IMG/VR virus record: IMGVR_UViG_3300044701_001532
Location: 1 to 32,247 of that record
DNA: 32,247 bases
Source of the DNA: a virus
Strand: one strand, 5' to 3'
Below the pieces are notes generated by a model that ran no database searches, was not told the DNA's origin, and saw only the letters and a program-made list of their open reading frames with translations. Both the position numbers and the translations under genes were made by a program. Below, piece after piece: positions 1 through 8,052 of this stretch. Position 1 is the first letter of the stretch; every line of letters begins with the position of its first letter.

Positions 1-190
1 TTGTAAGGAATTGTTTTTGTGATGCGGTAAGTTTATTCTTCCAATCTTTTACATCTTCAAGCATTGGAACTTCTGAGTGTAACCAGTGAGCCTGTTCGTG
101 CTTTAACCATGCCTCGTAAGCCCATGGGTAGTTGAACGGTTTAAAGCTGTTTCTCTCGTCTGTTAGTCTTGTTTTTGTTTTCTTGATCAT
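1..190 (-). CDS. nrdB: Ribonucleotide reductase class I beta subunit (partial, N-terminus)
   Basis: Only the first 63 codons are inside the window; the gene runs off the left edge. The translation from ATG at 190 contains YPWAYEAWLKHEQAHWLH followed by SEVPMLEDVKDW, the characteristic N-terminal block of class I RNR small subunits. The beta subunit carries the radical-generating metal centre and works with NrdA to make deoxynucleotides. The metal ligands and radical tyrosine lie beyond the window, so the subclass cannot be judged. A Shine-Dalgarno sequence (GAGGAAG) sits just upstream of the ATG, in the 10-base gap after the aldolase-like gene. It is too short to appear in a typical ORF list but is clear by motif. 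Confidence 0.93.
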   Translation of the reverse strand, partial: MIKKTKTRLTDERNSFKPFNYPWAYEAWLKHEQAHWLHSEVPMLEDVKDWKNKLTASQKQFLT

Positions 191-200
191 TTCTTCCTCG

Positions 201-833
201 TTAAGCTAAGATTATTTTGCAAATATGTTCTAGTCTTTCAATGTGTTCAAATGCTCTCCATGGCGAAGAATCAATTGAAACAACACCATGACGATCTATT
301 CCCACAATATCATACTTAATTAAGCCTTTATACAACTCAAGATTCTTGACTGTTGCATTGGCTAATTCTTGTGAAATTGGTGCGACTTCTGGTACTGTTG
401 GTGCTACACTTGTATATCTACCTAGTTCTGGAAACTCTGATACAAGTTTTGTTAAATCAATTCCTTTATACATCGCTGCAACTGTGTATGTTGGATGCAT
501 ATGTAGTACAACACGAATTTCTGTTCTTGGTGAAAATTCTTTTTGCAATTCAAAATGCAATGGTATTTCACCTGATGGTTTTAGACCAGAAGAAATTGGA
601 GTGTACTCTATTTCTTGCCATGTGTGTTCCATTATTGGTGGTTGACCAAAGTAACCACTTTCTATATGTATTTTCTTAAACATTTCTGGCTGTAAATGTT
701 GTTTTCTGACACCAGAAGGAGTTATAAAAAAGTGTTTTTGATCCCTGTGACGTATAGATGCATTACCATCACGAGCAGATATCCAACCTCTCTGATAACC
801 TTCTTTGAACACTTCGCATATAGTTTCTAACAT
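201..833 (-). CDS. Class II aldolase/adducin-family protein
   Basis: A 210-residue protein with the family's motifs in order: GNAS (about 23-26, phosphate/substrate loop), SGE (about 87-89), HMHP (about 111-114, two zinc-binding histidines) and RHG (about 181-183, third histidine). Family members such as fuculose- and rhamnulose-phosphate aldolases cleave sugar phosphates with a zinc ion. The real substrate here cannot be read from sequence. An upstream in-frame ATG at 875 would overlap nrdA by 38 bases. I prefer ATG at 833, four bases after the nrdA stop, with AAGGG in the end of nrdA as ribosome binding site. The zinc ligands are intact, so it is probably active. Its position between nrdA and nrdB is unusual and suggests a link to nucleotide or pentose supply, which is inference. 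Confidence 0.85.
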   Translation of the reverse strand: MLETICEVFKEGYQRGWISARDGNASIRHRDQKHFFITPSGVRKQHLQPEMFKKIHIESGYFGQPPIMEHTWQEIEYTPISSGLKPSGEIPLHFELQKEFSPRTEIRVVLHMHPTYTVAAMYKGIDLTKLVSEFPELGRYTSVAPTVPEVAPISQELANATVKNLELYKGLIKYDIVGIDRHGVVSIDSSPWRAFEHIERLEHICKIILA

Positions 834-837
834 TTGA

Positions 838-2634
838 TTACCCTTGGCAAGCCAAACATTCATCCCCATCTGCAATTGCTTTCATATCAATCTCTTCAAT
901 TACTTTTCTTTCAATTTGTTTTGATACTTTATCTGCCTTTGCCAATTTCTCTGAACGGCAGTAGTACAATGTCTTGAGACCTTTTTTCCATGCTAAAAAG
1001 TGTGCAGCATGTAGATACTGGACATTTACATCTGGCCGAAAAAAGAGGTTAACGGATTGCGCTTGGTCAATGTAACTCTGTCTGTCAGCTGCGTGCTCCA
1101 CGATCCATCGTTGGTCAATCTCCATGCTCGTTTTAAATACATCCTTGGTCCACTCGTCAAGGAACTCAAGGTGTTGAACGGATCCATCGTTCGCAATGAT
1201 ACTTGACCAAATGTCTGAGTAATCGAGGGTTGTGTCAGCATTACATTTCTCCTGAATTATTTTGTCGAGGTATTTGTTTTTGTTGAGATAAGCTCCCGAT
1301 AGTGTATCTTGCCTATAAGCATTAGCACGATAAGGCTCAATAGAAGGGCTTGTGTTCCCCATGATGATTGAACTACTAGCATTAGGAGCCACGGCCATAA
1401 CATGGCTGAAACGACAACCAGTACCCACAGCGTCAGGAGCTTCACCTCTTTCCGCACCCAGTTCTTTATTTGCTGCATTTAATTTCTCCCTTATATTTTT
1501 AAACATCTGTAGGTTTCTAGATTTTGCTAGTGCTGATTCAAATGCAACATTGTTTCTCTGCAAGTAAGCATGAAAACCAAGAGCACCAATACCAATAGAA
1601 CGCTCTCTTGAAGCAGAATACTTTGCACGGGATACAGCATCAGGTGCGTTATCAATAAAATACTGTAGAACATTATCGAGCATCTCTGCAACATCTTTGA
1701 GGAATAAATTATCATTTTTCCATTCATCATAGTATTCTAAATTGACAGAAGACAAGCAACAAACAGCTGTTCGTTCTTTATCTGTTGGTAGAATAATCTC
1801 AGAGCACAGATTTGATTGTTTGATACTTAGACCAAGTTTCTTTTGAAACTCAGGCATTTCACGATTACTGGTATCAATGAAGTGCAGATAAGGTTCACCA
1901 GTCTGCATACGAATCTCTAGAATTCTCTGCCATAGTTCTTTTGCAGGTACAGAATCACGAACACTACCATCATGTGGATCTTTGAGATACCATGTATCAT
2001 CTGCATGTGGATCTTTCATACACTTTTCAATTAACTGCATGAAGTCATCTGTAATGTTGATGCCATGGTGCAGATTCAAGCAACGCATATTCTGATCGCC
2101 TGTTGGTTTTCTCATCTCAAGAAAAATAAGTATATCAGGATGAGAAATATCCAAGTAAGCGGCGTAAGAACCACGGCGAGTGCGACCTTGACGATAAGCA
2201 AGACTAGAAGCATCATAAGTCCGTAGATGAGGCATAACACCAACAGATTTATCGTCAGCTGAACGAATTCCAATACCAATTCCTACCCCTCCCCCTAACA
2301 TTGACAACCAATTTACTTCCGCCAAAGTGTCGACCAAGCCCTCTGCGGAATCGTCAAGATATGGCAGAAAGCAAGATATAGGAAGCCCACGCTTACTCCT
2401 ACCATAAGATAGAATAGGAGTGGAATAGCTGAGCCAATGTCTACTACTATATTCATAAAGTCTCTGAGCATGTCCAGGATTTGATCCAAAAGCCTTTGAA
2501 ACATATGCGAACCTTTCTTGTGGAGAGTTTTCATCTTCTCTCATGTAACTTTCTCTTAATCTTTTTTTACCTAGGTCATCAAATAATGAATCCCTAGAGA
2601 AATCAACGGTAATGCCGTGAACTATGTCAGCCAT
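838..2634 (-). CDS. nrdA: Ribonucleotide reductase class I alpha subunit, ATP-cone-less
   Basis: Catalytic subunit that reduces ribonucleotides to deoxyribonucleotides. Visible landmarks are a substrate-site cysteine in SCFLPYL (C88), the NLCSEI loop (N275, C277, E279), the partner cysteine pair near VCCLSSVNLEY (292-293), the radical-transfer tyrosines in KTLYYCRSE, APNASSS (the phosphate-binding segment), and a C-terminal CLAC redox pair (593 and 596). At 598 residues it is shorter than the roughly 750 of E. coli NrdA. The N-terminus goes almost directly into the catalytic barrel, so the ATP-cone that provides dATP feedback inhibition is missing. The start at 2634 has TGGAG upstream. It lies with thyX, an aldolase-like gene and nrdB in a nucleotide-synthesis run. 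Confidence 0.96.
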   Translation of the reverse strand: MADIVHGITVDFSRDSLFDDLGKKRLRESYMREDENSPQERFAYVSKAFGSNPGHAQRLYEYSSRHWLSYSTPILSYGRSKRGLPISCFLPYLDDSAEGLVDTLAEVNWLSMLGGGVGIGIGIRSADDKSVGVMPHLRTYDASSLAYRQGRTRRGSYAAYLDISHPDILIFLEMRKPTGDQNMRCLNLHHGINITDDFMQLIEKCMKDPHADDTWYLKDPHDGSVRDSVPAKELWQRILEIRMQTGEPYLHFIDTSNREMPEFQKKLGLSIKQSNLCSEIILPTDKERTAVCCLSSVNLEYYDEWKNDNLFLKDVAEMLDNVLQYFIDNAPDAVSRAKYSASRERSIGIGALGFHAYLQRNNVAFESALAKSRNLQMFKNIREKLNAANKELGAERGEAPDAVGTGCRFSHVMAVAPNASSSIIMGNTSPSIEPYRANAYRQDTLSGAYLNKNKYLDKIIQEKCNADTTLDYSDIWSSIIANDGSVQHLEFLDEWTKDVFKTSMEIDQRWIVEHAADRQSYIDQAQSVNLFFRPDVNVQYLHAAHFLAWKKGLKTLYYCRSEKLAKADKVSKQIERKVIEEIDMKAIADGDECLACQG

Positions 2635-2649
2635 AAAATACTCCAGTTA

Positions 2650-3306
2650 TTATTGTTCTACGAATTCTTTTGCCATGGGAAATACCTTGGCAATTACTTC
2701 AGCGCAGGCCTTTGCGACCTCTATGTGTTCTTTCTGTGTTCCGTTGCCAGAACGCAATTGTATGTAGTGGATCCATGATCTAAGTGTGCCATTCATGTAT
2801 AATCTTGATACTGTTAATCCTTCAGGTAATACTGCACGAGCTTGTTCTTTTGCAATTCCGTTTTTGATTGCCCAATCATATTCTCTTTTTGCGGCAAATA
2901 AAACTCTTTTCTGAGCTCTTTCCCATTCAATCTGTAACATATTGTCATCAGTTTCAATACTATTTTGACGATTCTTCTCGTCTTGTAATCTTGCCTCACG
3001 AATTACAAAATCCAAGTCTTTGGTTGGGTCTGCGTATCGTTGACTAAACTCTTGAAACGAAAATGAACGATGCCTTAACATTTGTCTTGCAATATCTCTT
3101 GTTGTAGTAATTTCCAAACACATTGACACCATCTCAAGCGGTGACCAGTGCTGATGTTTAATCAGATAACGAATTAACTTCTCAGATGTTTCTTTGTTAC
3201 TTTGATTACTTGGATTTGAAACTCTTGCACAAAACGCAACCAATTCTGTCATATTTTCTGCAAAATATTCTGACGGTTGACTATAACTAATCAATTCTAC
3301 TTTCAT
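2650..3306 (-). CDS. thyX: Flavin-dependent thymidylate synthase ThyX
   Basis: A 218-residue protein with the ThyX signature RHRX7S at 78-88 (RHRSFSFQEFSQRY). It also has a C-terminal segment RSWIHYIQLRSGNGTQKEH typical of the dUMP-binding region. ThyX methylates dUMP to dTMP using methylenetetrahydrofolate and reduced FAD, acting as a homotetramer. Length fits the family (about 210-250). It starts one base after the primase stop and ends 15 bases before nrdA, so the three are probably co-transcribed. Together with NrdA/NrdB and the deaminase at the right edge it gives the phage its own route to dTMP. Confidence 0.96.
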   Translation of the reverse strand: MKVELISYSQPSEYFAENMTELVAFCARVSNPSNQSNKETSEKLIRYLIKHQHWSPLEMVSMCLEITTTRDIARQMLRHRSFSFQEFSQRYADPTKDLDFVIREARLQDEKNRQNSIETDDNMLQIEWERAQKRVLFAAKREYDWAIKNGIAKEQARAVLPEGLTVSRLYMNGTLRSWIHYIQLRSGNGTQKEHIEVAKACAEVIAKVFPMAKEFVEQ

Positions 3307-3307
3307 T

Positions 3308-4339
3308 CTATACCTTTTTCCAAAATGTAAATCTTGTTTGCGCTTCTAAACTTCTAAATGTGTTACTACTTATAATACTTTCTATTTCATCAGGTGATAA
3401 ACCATTCATTACCATCTCATTTATATCTTTTCCTTGCATGTGATTAGGCCATATTACAACAAAATGATTGGATCGTATTGCATCCTGCATCATCTTCACG
3501 ATTTCTTTATTCCTAGGTTCATTGTCAAAGATCAAAATCTTTTCATTTGCATTAACCATTTTTGCCGTTAATGAAAGATTGGCATCACCACTTGCAAGAC
3601 AATTATTTAGAAAAAGAGAATCTAGAGGGCCTTCTACTATCTTTACTGGTTTTGTTAGATCAACTCTATCCATACCATATATCAGTTTATCTTCTGCATC
3701 ATTTGTGCGAATAGTGACATATCGCAAAGTCTTATCACTGGTTTCTAATGCACGACCAGACACAGCAATCAATTCATTATACTCGTTATAGAATGGAATT
3801 ACAAGCCTTGCATCATCATATAATTGTTTACCATGATCAGGTACAAGTGTCGTAACAAATTGATTATAATGTTGTGTGAAGAGTAATTTGTCGTAAAATT
3901 TTAAGGGAATCTGCCTTTTTGTCGCATATTCTAGGCAAAAATGTCCACTCGGTAGTTTACTAAGCCACTCTGCGTGTTCGAAGTATGGTTTCCTTTTGAG
4001 TTTGTCAAATCTTGTTGGTGTGACTTGTAGTATCTTGGAAACTGTGTTGGAGTTATTGGTTTCACCAGATTTGAATCTATCGAGTACATACTCTTTATAT
4101 AGAGATGGGTCGACATGTTTGACAAGGTTACCCACATTTGTTCCTACTCCACAATTATGGCATTTATAGAACAAATCATTAATTTTTTGGTAAACATAAC
4201 CACGAGCCTTTGTTAAGTTCTTTTTCGAATCACCACAAATAGGGCAACTAAATTGGTAAGTATTTTCCTTCTTCTGCTTGAAATTACGCAGCCGAGAGGA
4301 AACTAAGCGGATGTATTTATTATCAATGTGTAGAGACAT
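3308..4339 (-). CDS. 61: DNA primase (T4 gp61-like)
   Basis: A 343-residue DnaG/gp61-type primase. The N-terminal zinc-binding motif is CPICGDS...CHNCG (C32, C35, C60, C63). A TOPRIM-like core follows, with the acidic residues in KIVEGPLDS (E236) and ILIFDNEP (D272). It makes RNA primers for lagging-strand synthesis and would work with the gp41-like helicase encoded at 21930-23336. Size matches T4 gp61 (342 residues). The gene is separated from the other replication genes by about 17 kb and sits next to thyX. No strong ribosome binding site is visible before ATG at 4339. Confidence 0.92.
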   Translation of the reverse strand: MSLHIDNKYIRLVSSRLRNFKQKKENTYQFSCPICGDSKKNLTKARGYVYQKINDLFYKCHNCGVGTNVGNLVKHVDPSLYKEYVLDRFKSGETNNSNTVSKILQVTPTRFDKLKRKPYFEHAEWLSKLPSGHFCLEYATKRQIPLKFYDKLLFTQHYNQFVTTLVPDHGKQLYDDARLVIPFYNEYNELIAVSGRALETSDKTLRYVTIRTNDAEDKLIYGMDRVDLTKPVKIVEGPLDSLFLNNCLASGDANLSLTAKMVNANEKILIFDNEPRNKEIVKMMQDAIRSNHFVVIWPNHMQGKDINEMVMNGLSPDEIESIISSNTFRSLEAQTRFTFWKKV

Positions 4340-4377
4340 AGTACCATAATATAACAGAAAATCAAGTTGAAGTCAAG

Positions 4378-4860
4378 CTATTTTAATAGCATACCGATAA
4401 TATCCGTATTAATGTGCCCAAGTGCAAAACCGGTTGCAATTGCCACTCCTAATATCAGATATTTGTAGTTCTCTATTCTACTCAATATTTCATTAATTTT
4501 CAAGTTATTTTTGGTCTCATCATTGCCTTCATGGTTTTTTAATTCATTTCTTAAGGCATCTATCTTATCACCTAAATGTTTTTCGGTAGAATCAATTTTA
4601 TCATGTAATTCTCTAGTTACTGTAGTAATTCTAGAGTGTAATTCTTTAATATCATCTTTCAATTCGTTTTCCGTTTTTGTATGGATATCATGCTTTTGAT
4701 CATGCAAAGATATCATTCTCAGTAAATTACCATTCAACTCTTGAATTTTATCAATTGAATCAGATAATTTGTTAGTAATTGTAGTTAGTAGTTCATTATC
4801 TTTTTTGAGAAGACCTATTTCCAATTTTAGGTCATGTAATTTTGTCTCTTCTGGATACAT
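4378..4860 (-). CDS. Tail-anchored coiled-coil membrane protein
   Basis: Unrecognised 160-residue protein. Residues about 5-115 are highly charged with heptad-like leucine/isoleucine spacing, predicting a long coiled coil. Residues about 133-155 form one hydrophobic segment (YLILGVAIATGFALGHI), leaving a short tail. This is the layout of a tail-anchored membrane protein. It begins two bases after the outer-membrane spanin stop, with AAGG upstream, so it belongs to the same transcript as the spanin pair. A role in lysis (holin-like or XhlA-like accessory) is possible from context and layout, but no family signature was recognised. A structural or membrane-scaffold role is equally possible. Confidence 0.72.
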   Translation of the reverse strand: MYPEETKLHDLKLEIGLLKKDNELLTTITNKLSDSIDKIQELNGNLLRMISLHDQKHDIHTKTENELKDDIKELHSRITTVTRELHDKIDSTEKHLGDKIDALRNELKNHEGNDETKNNLKINEILSRIENYKYLILGVAIATGFALGHINTDIIGMLLK

Positions 4861-4862
4861 TT

Positions 4863-5252
4863 CTATTTACCTTTTTCTGATGACTTTGGGGGCTCATAGT
4901 AATTTTTATATTGTAATATAATTGTTCTCTGTTGTGCAATAAAATTACGCAATTCTGCCATTGTTATTGCCAACGATTCGTACCCGTCATCAGTCAAGGC
5001 AAACAAAACTAAATCTGTGTTTTCTTGGGTTAATTTTTGCCAAACTTGTTCGGCATTTTGTGGTGTTATTACTACCCATTTAATTTCCCTACCCTTTAAT
5101 GGAGTAGGATCTGCTATATTTAAAGGTGTCCTTTCTACTTGTTTTGTTTGTATCTCTATTGGTTTAACTTCTTCTCTTTTAAACCATGATAAAGCAGAAC
5201 AACCACTAATTAGGGGAACTATAAGCAGGATTAATAAGTGATGGACATTCAC
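4863..5252 (-). CDS. Outer-membrane spanin lipoprotein (o-spanin, Rz1-like)
   Basis: From a GTG start at 5252 this gives a 129-residue lipoprotein with a short hydrophobic signal and lipobox LISGC (acylated Cys about residue 18). A globular part of about 110 residues follows. The GTG is preceded by GAGG at a 6-base spacing. A longer ATG start at 5294 exists, with a lysine-rich N-terminus but no clear ribosome binding site, and cannot be excluded. The first 47 bases overlap the end of the inner-membrane spanin gene in another frame, the classic Rz/Rz1 layout. The two subunits bridge inner and outer membrane and fuse them at lysis. The mature part is longer than lambda Rz1 (about 40) and includes an ordered-looking region (KWVVITPQNAEQVWQ). 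Confidence 0.83.
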   Translation of the reverse strand: MNVHHLLILLIVPLISGCSALSWFKREEVKPIEIQTKQVERTPLNIADPTPLKGREIKWVVITPQNAEQVWQKLTQENTDLVLFALTDDGYESLAITMAELRNFIAQQRTIILQYKNYYEPPKSSEKGK

Positions 5253-5679
5253 GATTGGCCTCTGTTGGTGTTTTAGCGTTTTTTTCTTGTTCATTGAGTG
5301 GGGCACCTGACGCCAATTCCATACACCTAATTGCATTTTGGGTTCCACGATTCACAAGTCTCTCTACTACATTTGGTTTCTCTGATGCCAGAGCACCAAA
5401 ATCTCTTTTACTAAATTTTGTTGTAAGTGCTTCTTTATCTTTACTTAATTGTTCTTTTTGTTGATTTAATTCATCATTTATTTTTTTAATAGCTTCAATG
5501 TCAACCCTCATCTTTTCCATTAGTTCATGCTGATCTTTTATTCCTTGCTCAAGTTTAGCATTATTTGCCTGTGATACAGCAAGATCAGCTTTTAAATTTG
5601 TTACATGAAAAAACCCACCAGCTAATATTAATATGATGATGAGGTATATAATTGGTTTTACAAATGCAAGTGGATTCAT
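5206..5679 (-). CDS. Inner-membrane spanin (i-spanin, Rz-like)
   Basis: A 157-residue protein with one N-terminal membrane segment (about 8-27, FVKPIIYLIIILILAGGFF). It is followed by a long periplasmic coiled coil (about 30-95, rich in Ala, Lys, Glu, Gln) and a polar tail. This matches the topology and size of lambda Rz (153 residues). Its start overlaps the upstream gene as ATGA, so it is probably translationally coupled. Its last 15 codons overlap the lipoprotein gene in a different frame. Phage i-spanins diverge widely, so the call rests on topology plus the overlapping lipoprotein partner. Confidence 0.82.
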   Translation of the reverse strand: MNPLAFVKPIIYLIIILILAGGFFHVTNLKADLAVSQANNAKLEQGIKDQHELMEKMRVDIEAIKKINDELNQQKEQLSKDKEALTTKFSKRDFGALASEKPNVVERLVNRGTQNAIRCMELASGAPLNEQEKNAKTPTEANRECPSLINPAYSSPN

Positions 5680-7232
5680 TGTGGTTTTCTTGTGAACATG
5701 TTGAATGGTATAACTTTTTTCTTGTTCTTCTTATTGATACCTGGTTCACCTTGATCGCCAATTCCAAGACCTGCAATCTGACCACCACCAACATTGTTGA
5801 CTGGTACTCCACCAACCATTCCACCAAATTCTTCAGGCATTGATGCTAGTTTTCTTGCATCTACATTAGGGAATGATCTGGCAACTTGTGCTGCATAGTA
5901 TAGTTTATCATGTCTTTTATCAGTCTTTCTTTTTAAGAGGTCTGATAATGATTTCTTGGCTTTATCGTATTCATCAGAGTGAATATGTGGACTCAAAGCT
6001 TTCATAATTCCAAAGTCTTCATCTAATTCAACTTCTTCATTCAAACCATCTTTGCCAGGTGGTTGAATATTGTGTCTTGGTGAAGAGTTTCCAAATACTG
6101 AAGATGTCTTAACTTGTTCAGAGAATAAATGCACTCTTTTTTGACCTGTGACATTACCCTTTTCATCTTTTTGTGGAACAATAGCATGATAATGAATATA
6201 TTTGTCACCTTTTGGTGCTCTAGACACCTCTAATCTCGTCTCTGGGTCTCTAAGTATATTAGCAACTTTAGATTCATGTGGAACTTCTACTTTAGATGTG
6301 ATGCCAGTTCTTGCATTACCATTTGTTGTTACTTTTGAATATGGCATTGGTGGAGTTTCAGAAGGCTCATCGTTATTGTTTCCAGAATTCAAATAATTAT
6401 TTAAAAGATAATCTTTGACTTTTCTGTGTCCGTCTTCTCCAGAATTGATAGTATTTTGTAAATGTTCAACTATATGATCACGAATTCTAGCGTGTGTTTT
6501 AGATTTAATTTTTAAATATTGTTGATGAAACTTTTCATGATTTGAATCTGAAGAAATTTCTTGATTTTTATCTCTATTAATACGATTACCACTCAATTTT
6601 CTTAATGCTTCTTTCTTTTCATTATTAGTCATTGAAGAGAAACCAGGCATTAGTTTATTTACATGTTTGTGTAGATCATCATGAGCTTGCTGCCATAAGC
6701 CAGTAGTGTTTGTACCAAGTGCTGAATCCATATGTTTTGGAGATAGATTTTTAAAACCAATATCTCCTTTTGCTTTTTGAGTAGACTTGAGTGAGATGCC
6801 ATGATAGATCATCTTACCTGTTTTCTTGTGTCTTAAACCAACTGTAACATCAGATGGATTAACTAAAGCACTATCTTTATGTTTACCTTTTGTTGCTTTT
6901 TCAATTGCACCTTCAATATTTGTATGATGCACTTCTGTTATTTCATGATCTGGATACAACTCTGCCATATGACTTTTTATTCTCTCTGCTTGAGCAAAAC
7001 CATGGTTCTTTCGATTTTCCAAATCTTCTTTACTTAATTTTGGAGATGCAGTATCATAGACAGATTTAGCTCTAGACAATGTTTCTTGATTTTCTGGTTT
7101 ATTAAAATGTTTTGGGTGCAGGTGTTTGTGTATTAAAGCAGCTGCAGCAATAGTTTCAGTTACAGCACCAACTGATTGTTGTGTACCTGCACCTGAATCT
7201 TTTTCTATTAAAAATTCTATAAATCTATTCAT
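5676..7232 (-). CDS. Modular virion protein with head-targeting tag and possible nuclease motif
   Basis: A 518-residue protein. The N-terminus MNRFIEFLIE resembles the tags on its neighbours and the T4 internal-protein capsid-targeting peptide, ending in L-I-E, a possible prohead-protease site. Residues about 126-150 contain SDVTVGL followed by HGISLKS, a D...S-x-K arrangement compatible with a PD-(D/E)XK nuclease core (D128, K149). This is suggestive only. A linker with NEEVELDE (about 398-405) contains L-D-E, another possible cleavage site. The C-terminal block (about 475-515) is Gly-rich (AGLGIGDQGEPGI) and ends in a basic tail, a segment I associate with T4-like phage structural proteins. 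It overlaps the i-spanin gene (ATGA) and the gene before it. Function is unproven. Confidence 0.75.
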   Translation of the reverse strand: MNRFIEFLIEKDSGAGTQQSVGAVTETIAAAALIHKHLHPKHFNKPENQETLSRAKSVYDTASPKLSKEDLENRKNHGFAQAERIKSHMAELYPDHEITEVHHTNIEGAIEKATKGKHKDSALVNPSDVTVGLRHKKTGKMIYHGISLKSTQKAKGDIGFKNLSPKHMDSALGTNTTGLWQQAHDDLHKHVNKLMPGFSSMTNNEKKEALRKLSGNRINRDKNQEISSDSNHEKFHQQYLKIKSKTHARIRDHIVEHLQNTINSGEDGHRKVKDYLLNNYLNSGNNNDEPSETPPMPYSKVTTNGNARTGITSKVEVPHESKVANILRDPETRLEVSRAPKGDKYIHYHAIVPQKDEKGNVTGQKRVHLFSEQVKTSSVFGNSSPRHNIQPPGKDGLNEEVELDEDFGIMKALSPHIHSDEYDKAKKSLSDLLKRKTDKRHDKLYYAAQVARSFPNVDARKLASMPEEFGGMVGGVPVNNVGGGQIAGLGIGDQGEPGINKKNKKKVIPFNMFTRKPQ

Positions 7233-7621
7233 TTAATTTTCCTTAGAGCGTTTGCTATGTTCATGTCAACTTCTATGCTTGAAGACATTATATCACATCC
7301 TTTTATACCTTTTACTACATTTGGCATTATATTGAGAAACAACAAATATGTTTTTAGAGCTGAATAATCTTCTTTAGACATCTTATAGAATAACATTCGT
7401 ACAGCAGGTTCGGGACCGAAGACATTGTATAAAACGACTAGATGATTTAGTACTAATTGTTCTTTTAGATCGTTGTTTTTGCGATACTTGTGAAACAATC
7501 TTTTAATATAGTTAAATCTTTTCATATCTTCTTTAAATTCACTCATGATAGTGTTAGGTTTATCATAACACTTCATTGCAAACATTAAGAAGTTTTCATT
7601 TGTTAAATCATCAAAAGCCAT
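7229..7621 (-). CDS. Conserved phage protein of unknown function
   Basis: A 130-residue, mostly helical-looking protein with no signal peptide or membrane segment and no catalytic motif I recognise. It contains MFAMKCYDKPN near the N-terminus and repeated aromatic/basic helices in the middle (RLFHKYRKN). Such proteins next to head genes are common in T4-like phages and often stay unannotated. It overlaps the upstream gene by one base (TAATG) and the downstream gene by four (ATGA). It is therefore locked into the virion operon and probably expressed with it. It lacks the head-targeting-like N-terminus of its neighbours. Confidence 0.75.
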   Translation of the reverse strand: MAFDDLTNENFLMFAMKCYDKPNTIMSEFKEDMKRFNYIKRLFHKYRKNNDLKEQLVLNHLVVLYNVFGPEPAVRMLFYKMSKEDYSALKTYLLFLNIMPNVVKGIKGCDIMSSSIEVDMNIANALRKIK

Positions 7622-8052
7622 TAATTTTCTTCTTCGTCTTCCTCCTCATCCGACAGTAGTTCTTCCATACGAGCATCGTCTCCTACTTCAGCATAAAACT
7701 CATAGTGACCTTCATCGGTGAGATAATATAAAACATATAAATTTGTCGTAAGATTTTCTTGCCCAAACTGATTTATATCAAGTACAAATTCATCTCCTTC
7801 AGGATCAGCATCGTAAAGTGCTGGCAGATCAAAACCGTATCTGTGCAGCACTTTACGAATTGCCTGTATGCCACCTTCTGGAGAAAGAAATGGTTGATAC
7901 AACTCGTTCATAAAGCGATAATTCATTTCCATTTGAACTTTTGAATTGTCAATATCGGATCTGGCCTCGCCAGTAGGCTCATGAGCCTCTTCTGCTTGAC
8001 CAGCCTCGATATTTTTCAAATCAAGTTCTTGAAGATATTGTTTGAATCTCAT
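7621..8052 (-). CDS. Small acidic protein with head-targeting-like N-terminus
   Basis: A 143-residue protein starting MRFKQYLQE, nearly the same tag as the proteins starting at 15976 (MRFKDYLTE) and 20058 (MKFKDYLKE). It ends in L-Q-E, which fits the T4 prohead-protease rule of cutting after L/I-x-E. The body (about 40-125) looks folded, with a hydrophobic/aromatic stretch (NLYVLYYLTDEGHYEFYAE). The last 15 residues are almost all Glu/Asp. Such an acidic tail is typical of DNA-mimic or scaffold-core proteins, but no family was recognised. It overlaps both neighbours by one base (TAATG junctions). Confidence 0.77.
   Translation of the reverse strand: MRFKQYLQELDLKNIEAGQAEEAHEPTGEARSDIDNSKVQMEMNYRFMNELYQPFLSPEGGIQAIRKVLHRYGFDLPALYDADPEGDEFVLDINQFGQENLTTNLYVLYYLTDEGHYEFYAEVGDDARMEELLSDEEEDEEEN

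Noticed and set aside
834-875. Longer start for the class II aldolase-like gene
   Set aside because: The upstream ATG overlaps nrdA coding by 38 bases. The ATG at 833 has a ribosome binding site and sits four bases after the nrdA stop.
1026-1241. Minus-strand ORF in another frame inside nrdA
   Set aside because: No ribosome binding site, no composition change in nrdA and a random-looking product, unlike the nested ORF at 13837-14148.
4314-4321. AATAAATA late-promoter-like element
   Set aside because: It lies inside the first codons of the primase gene, with no start codon at the usual distance, and is likely chance in AT-rich coding sequence.
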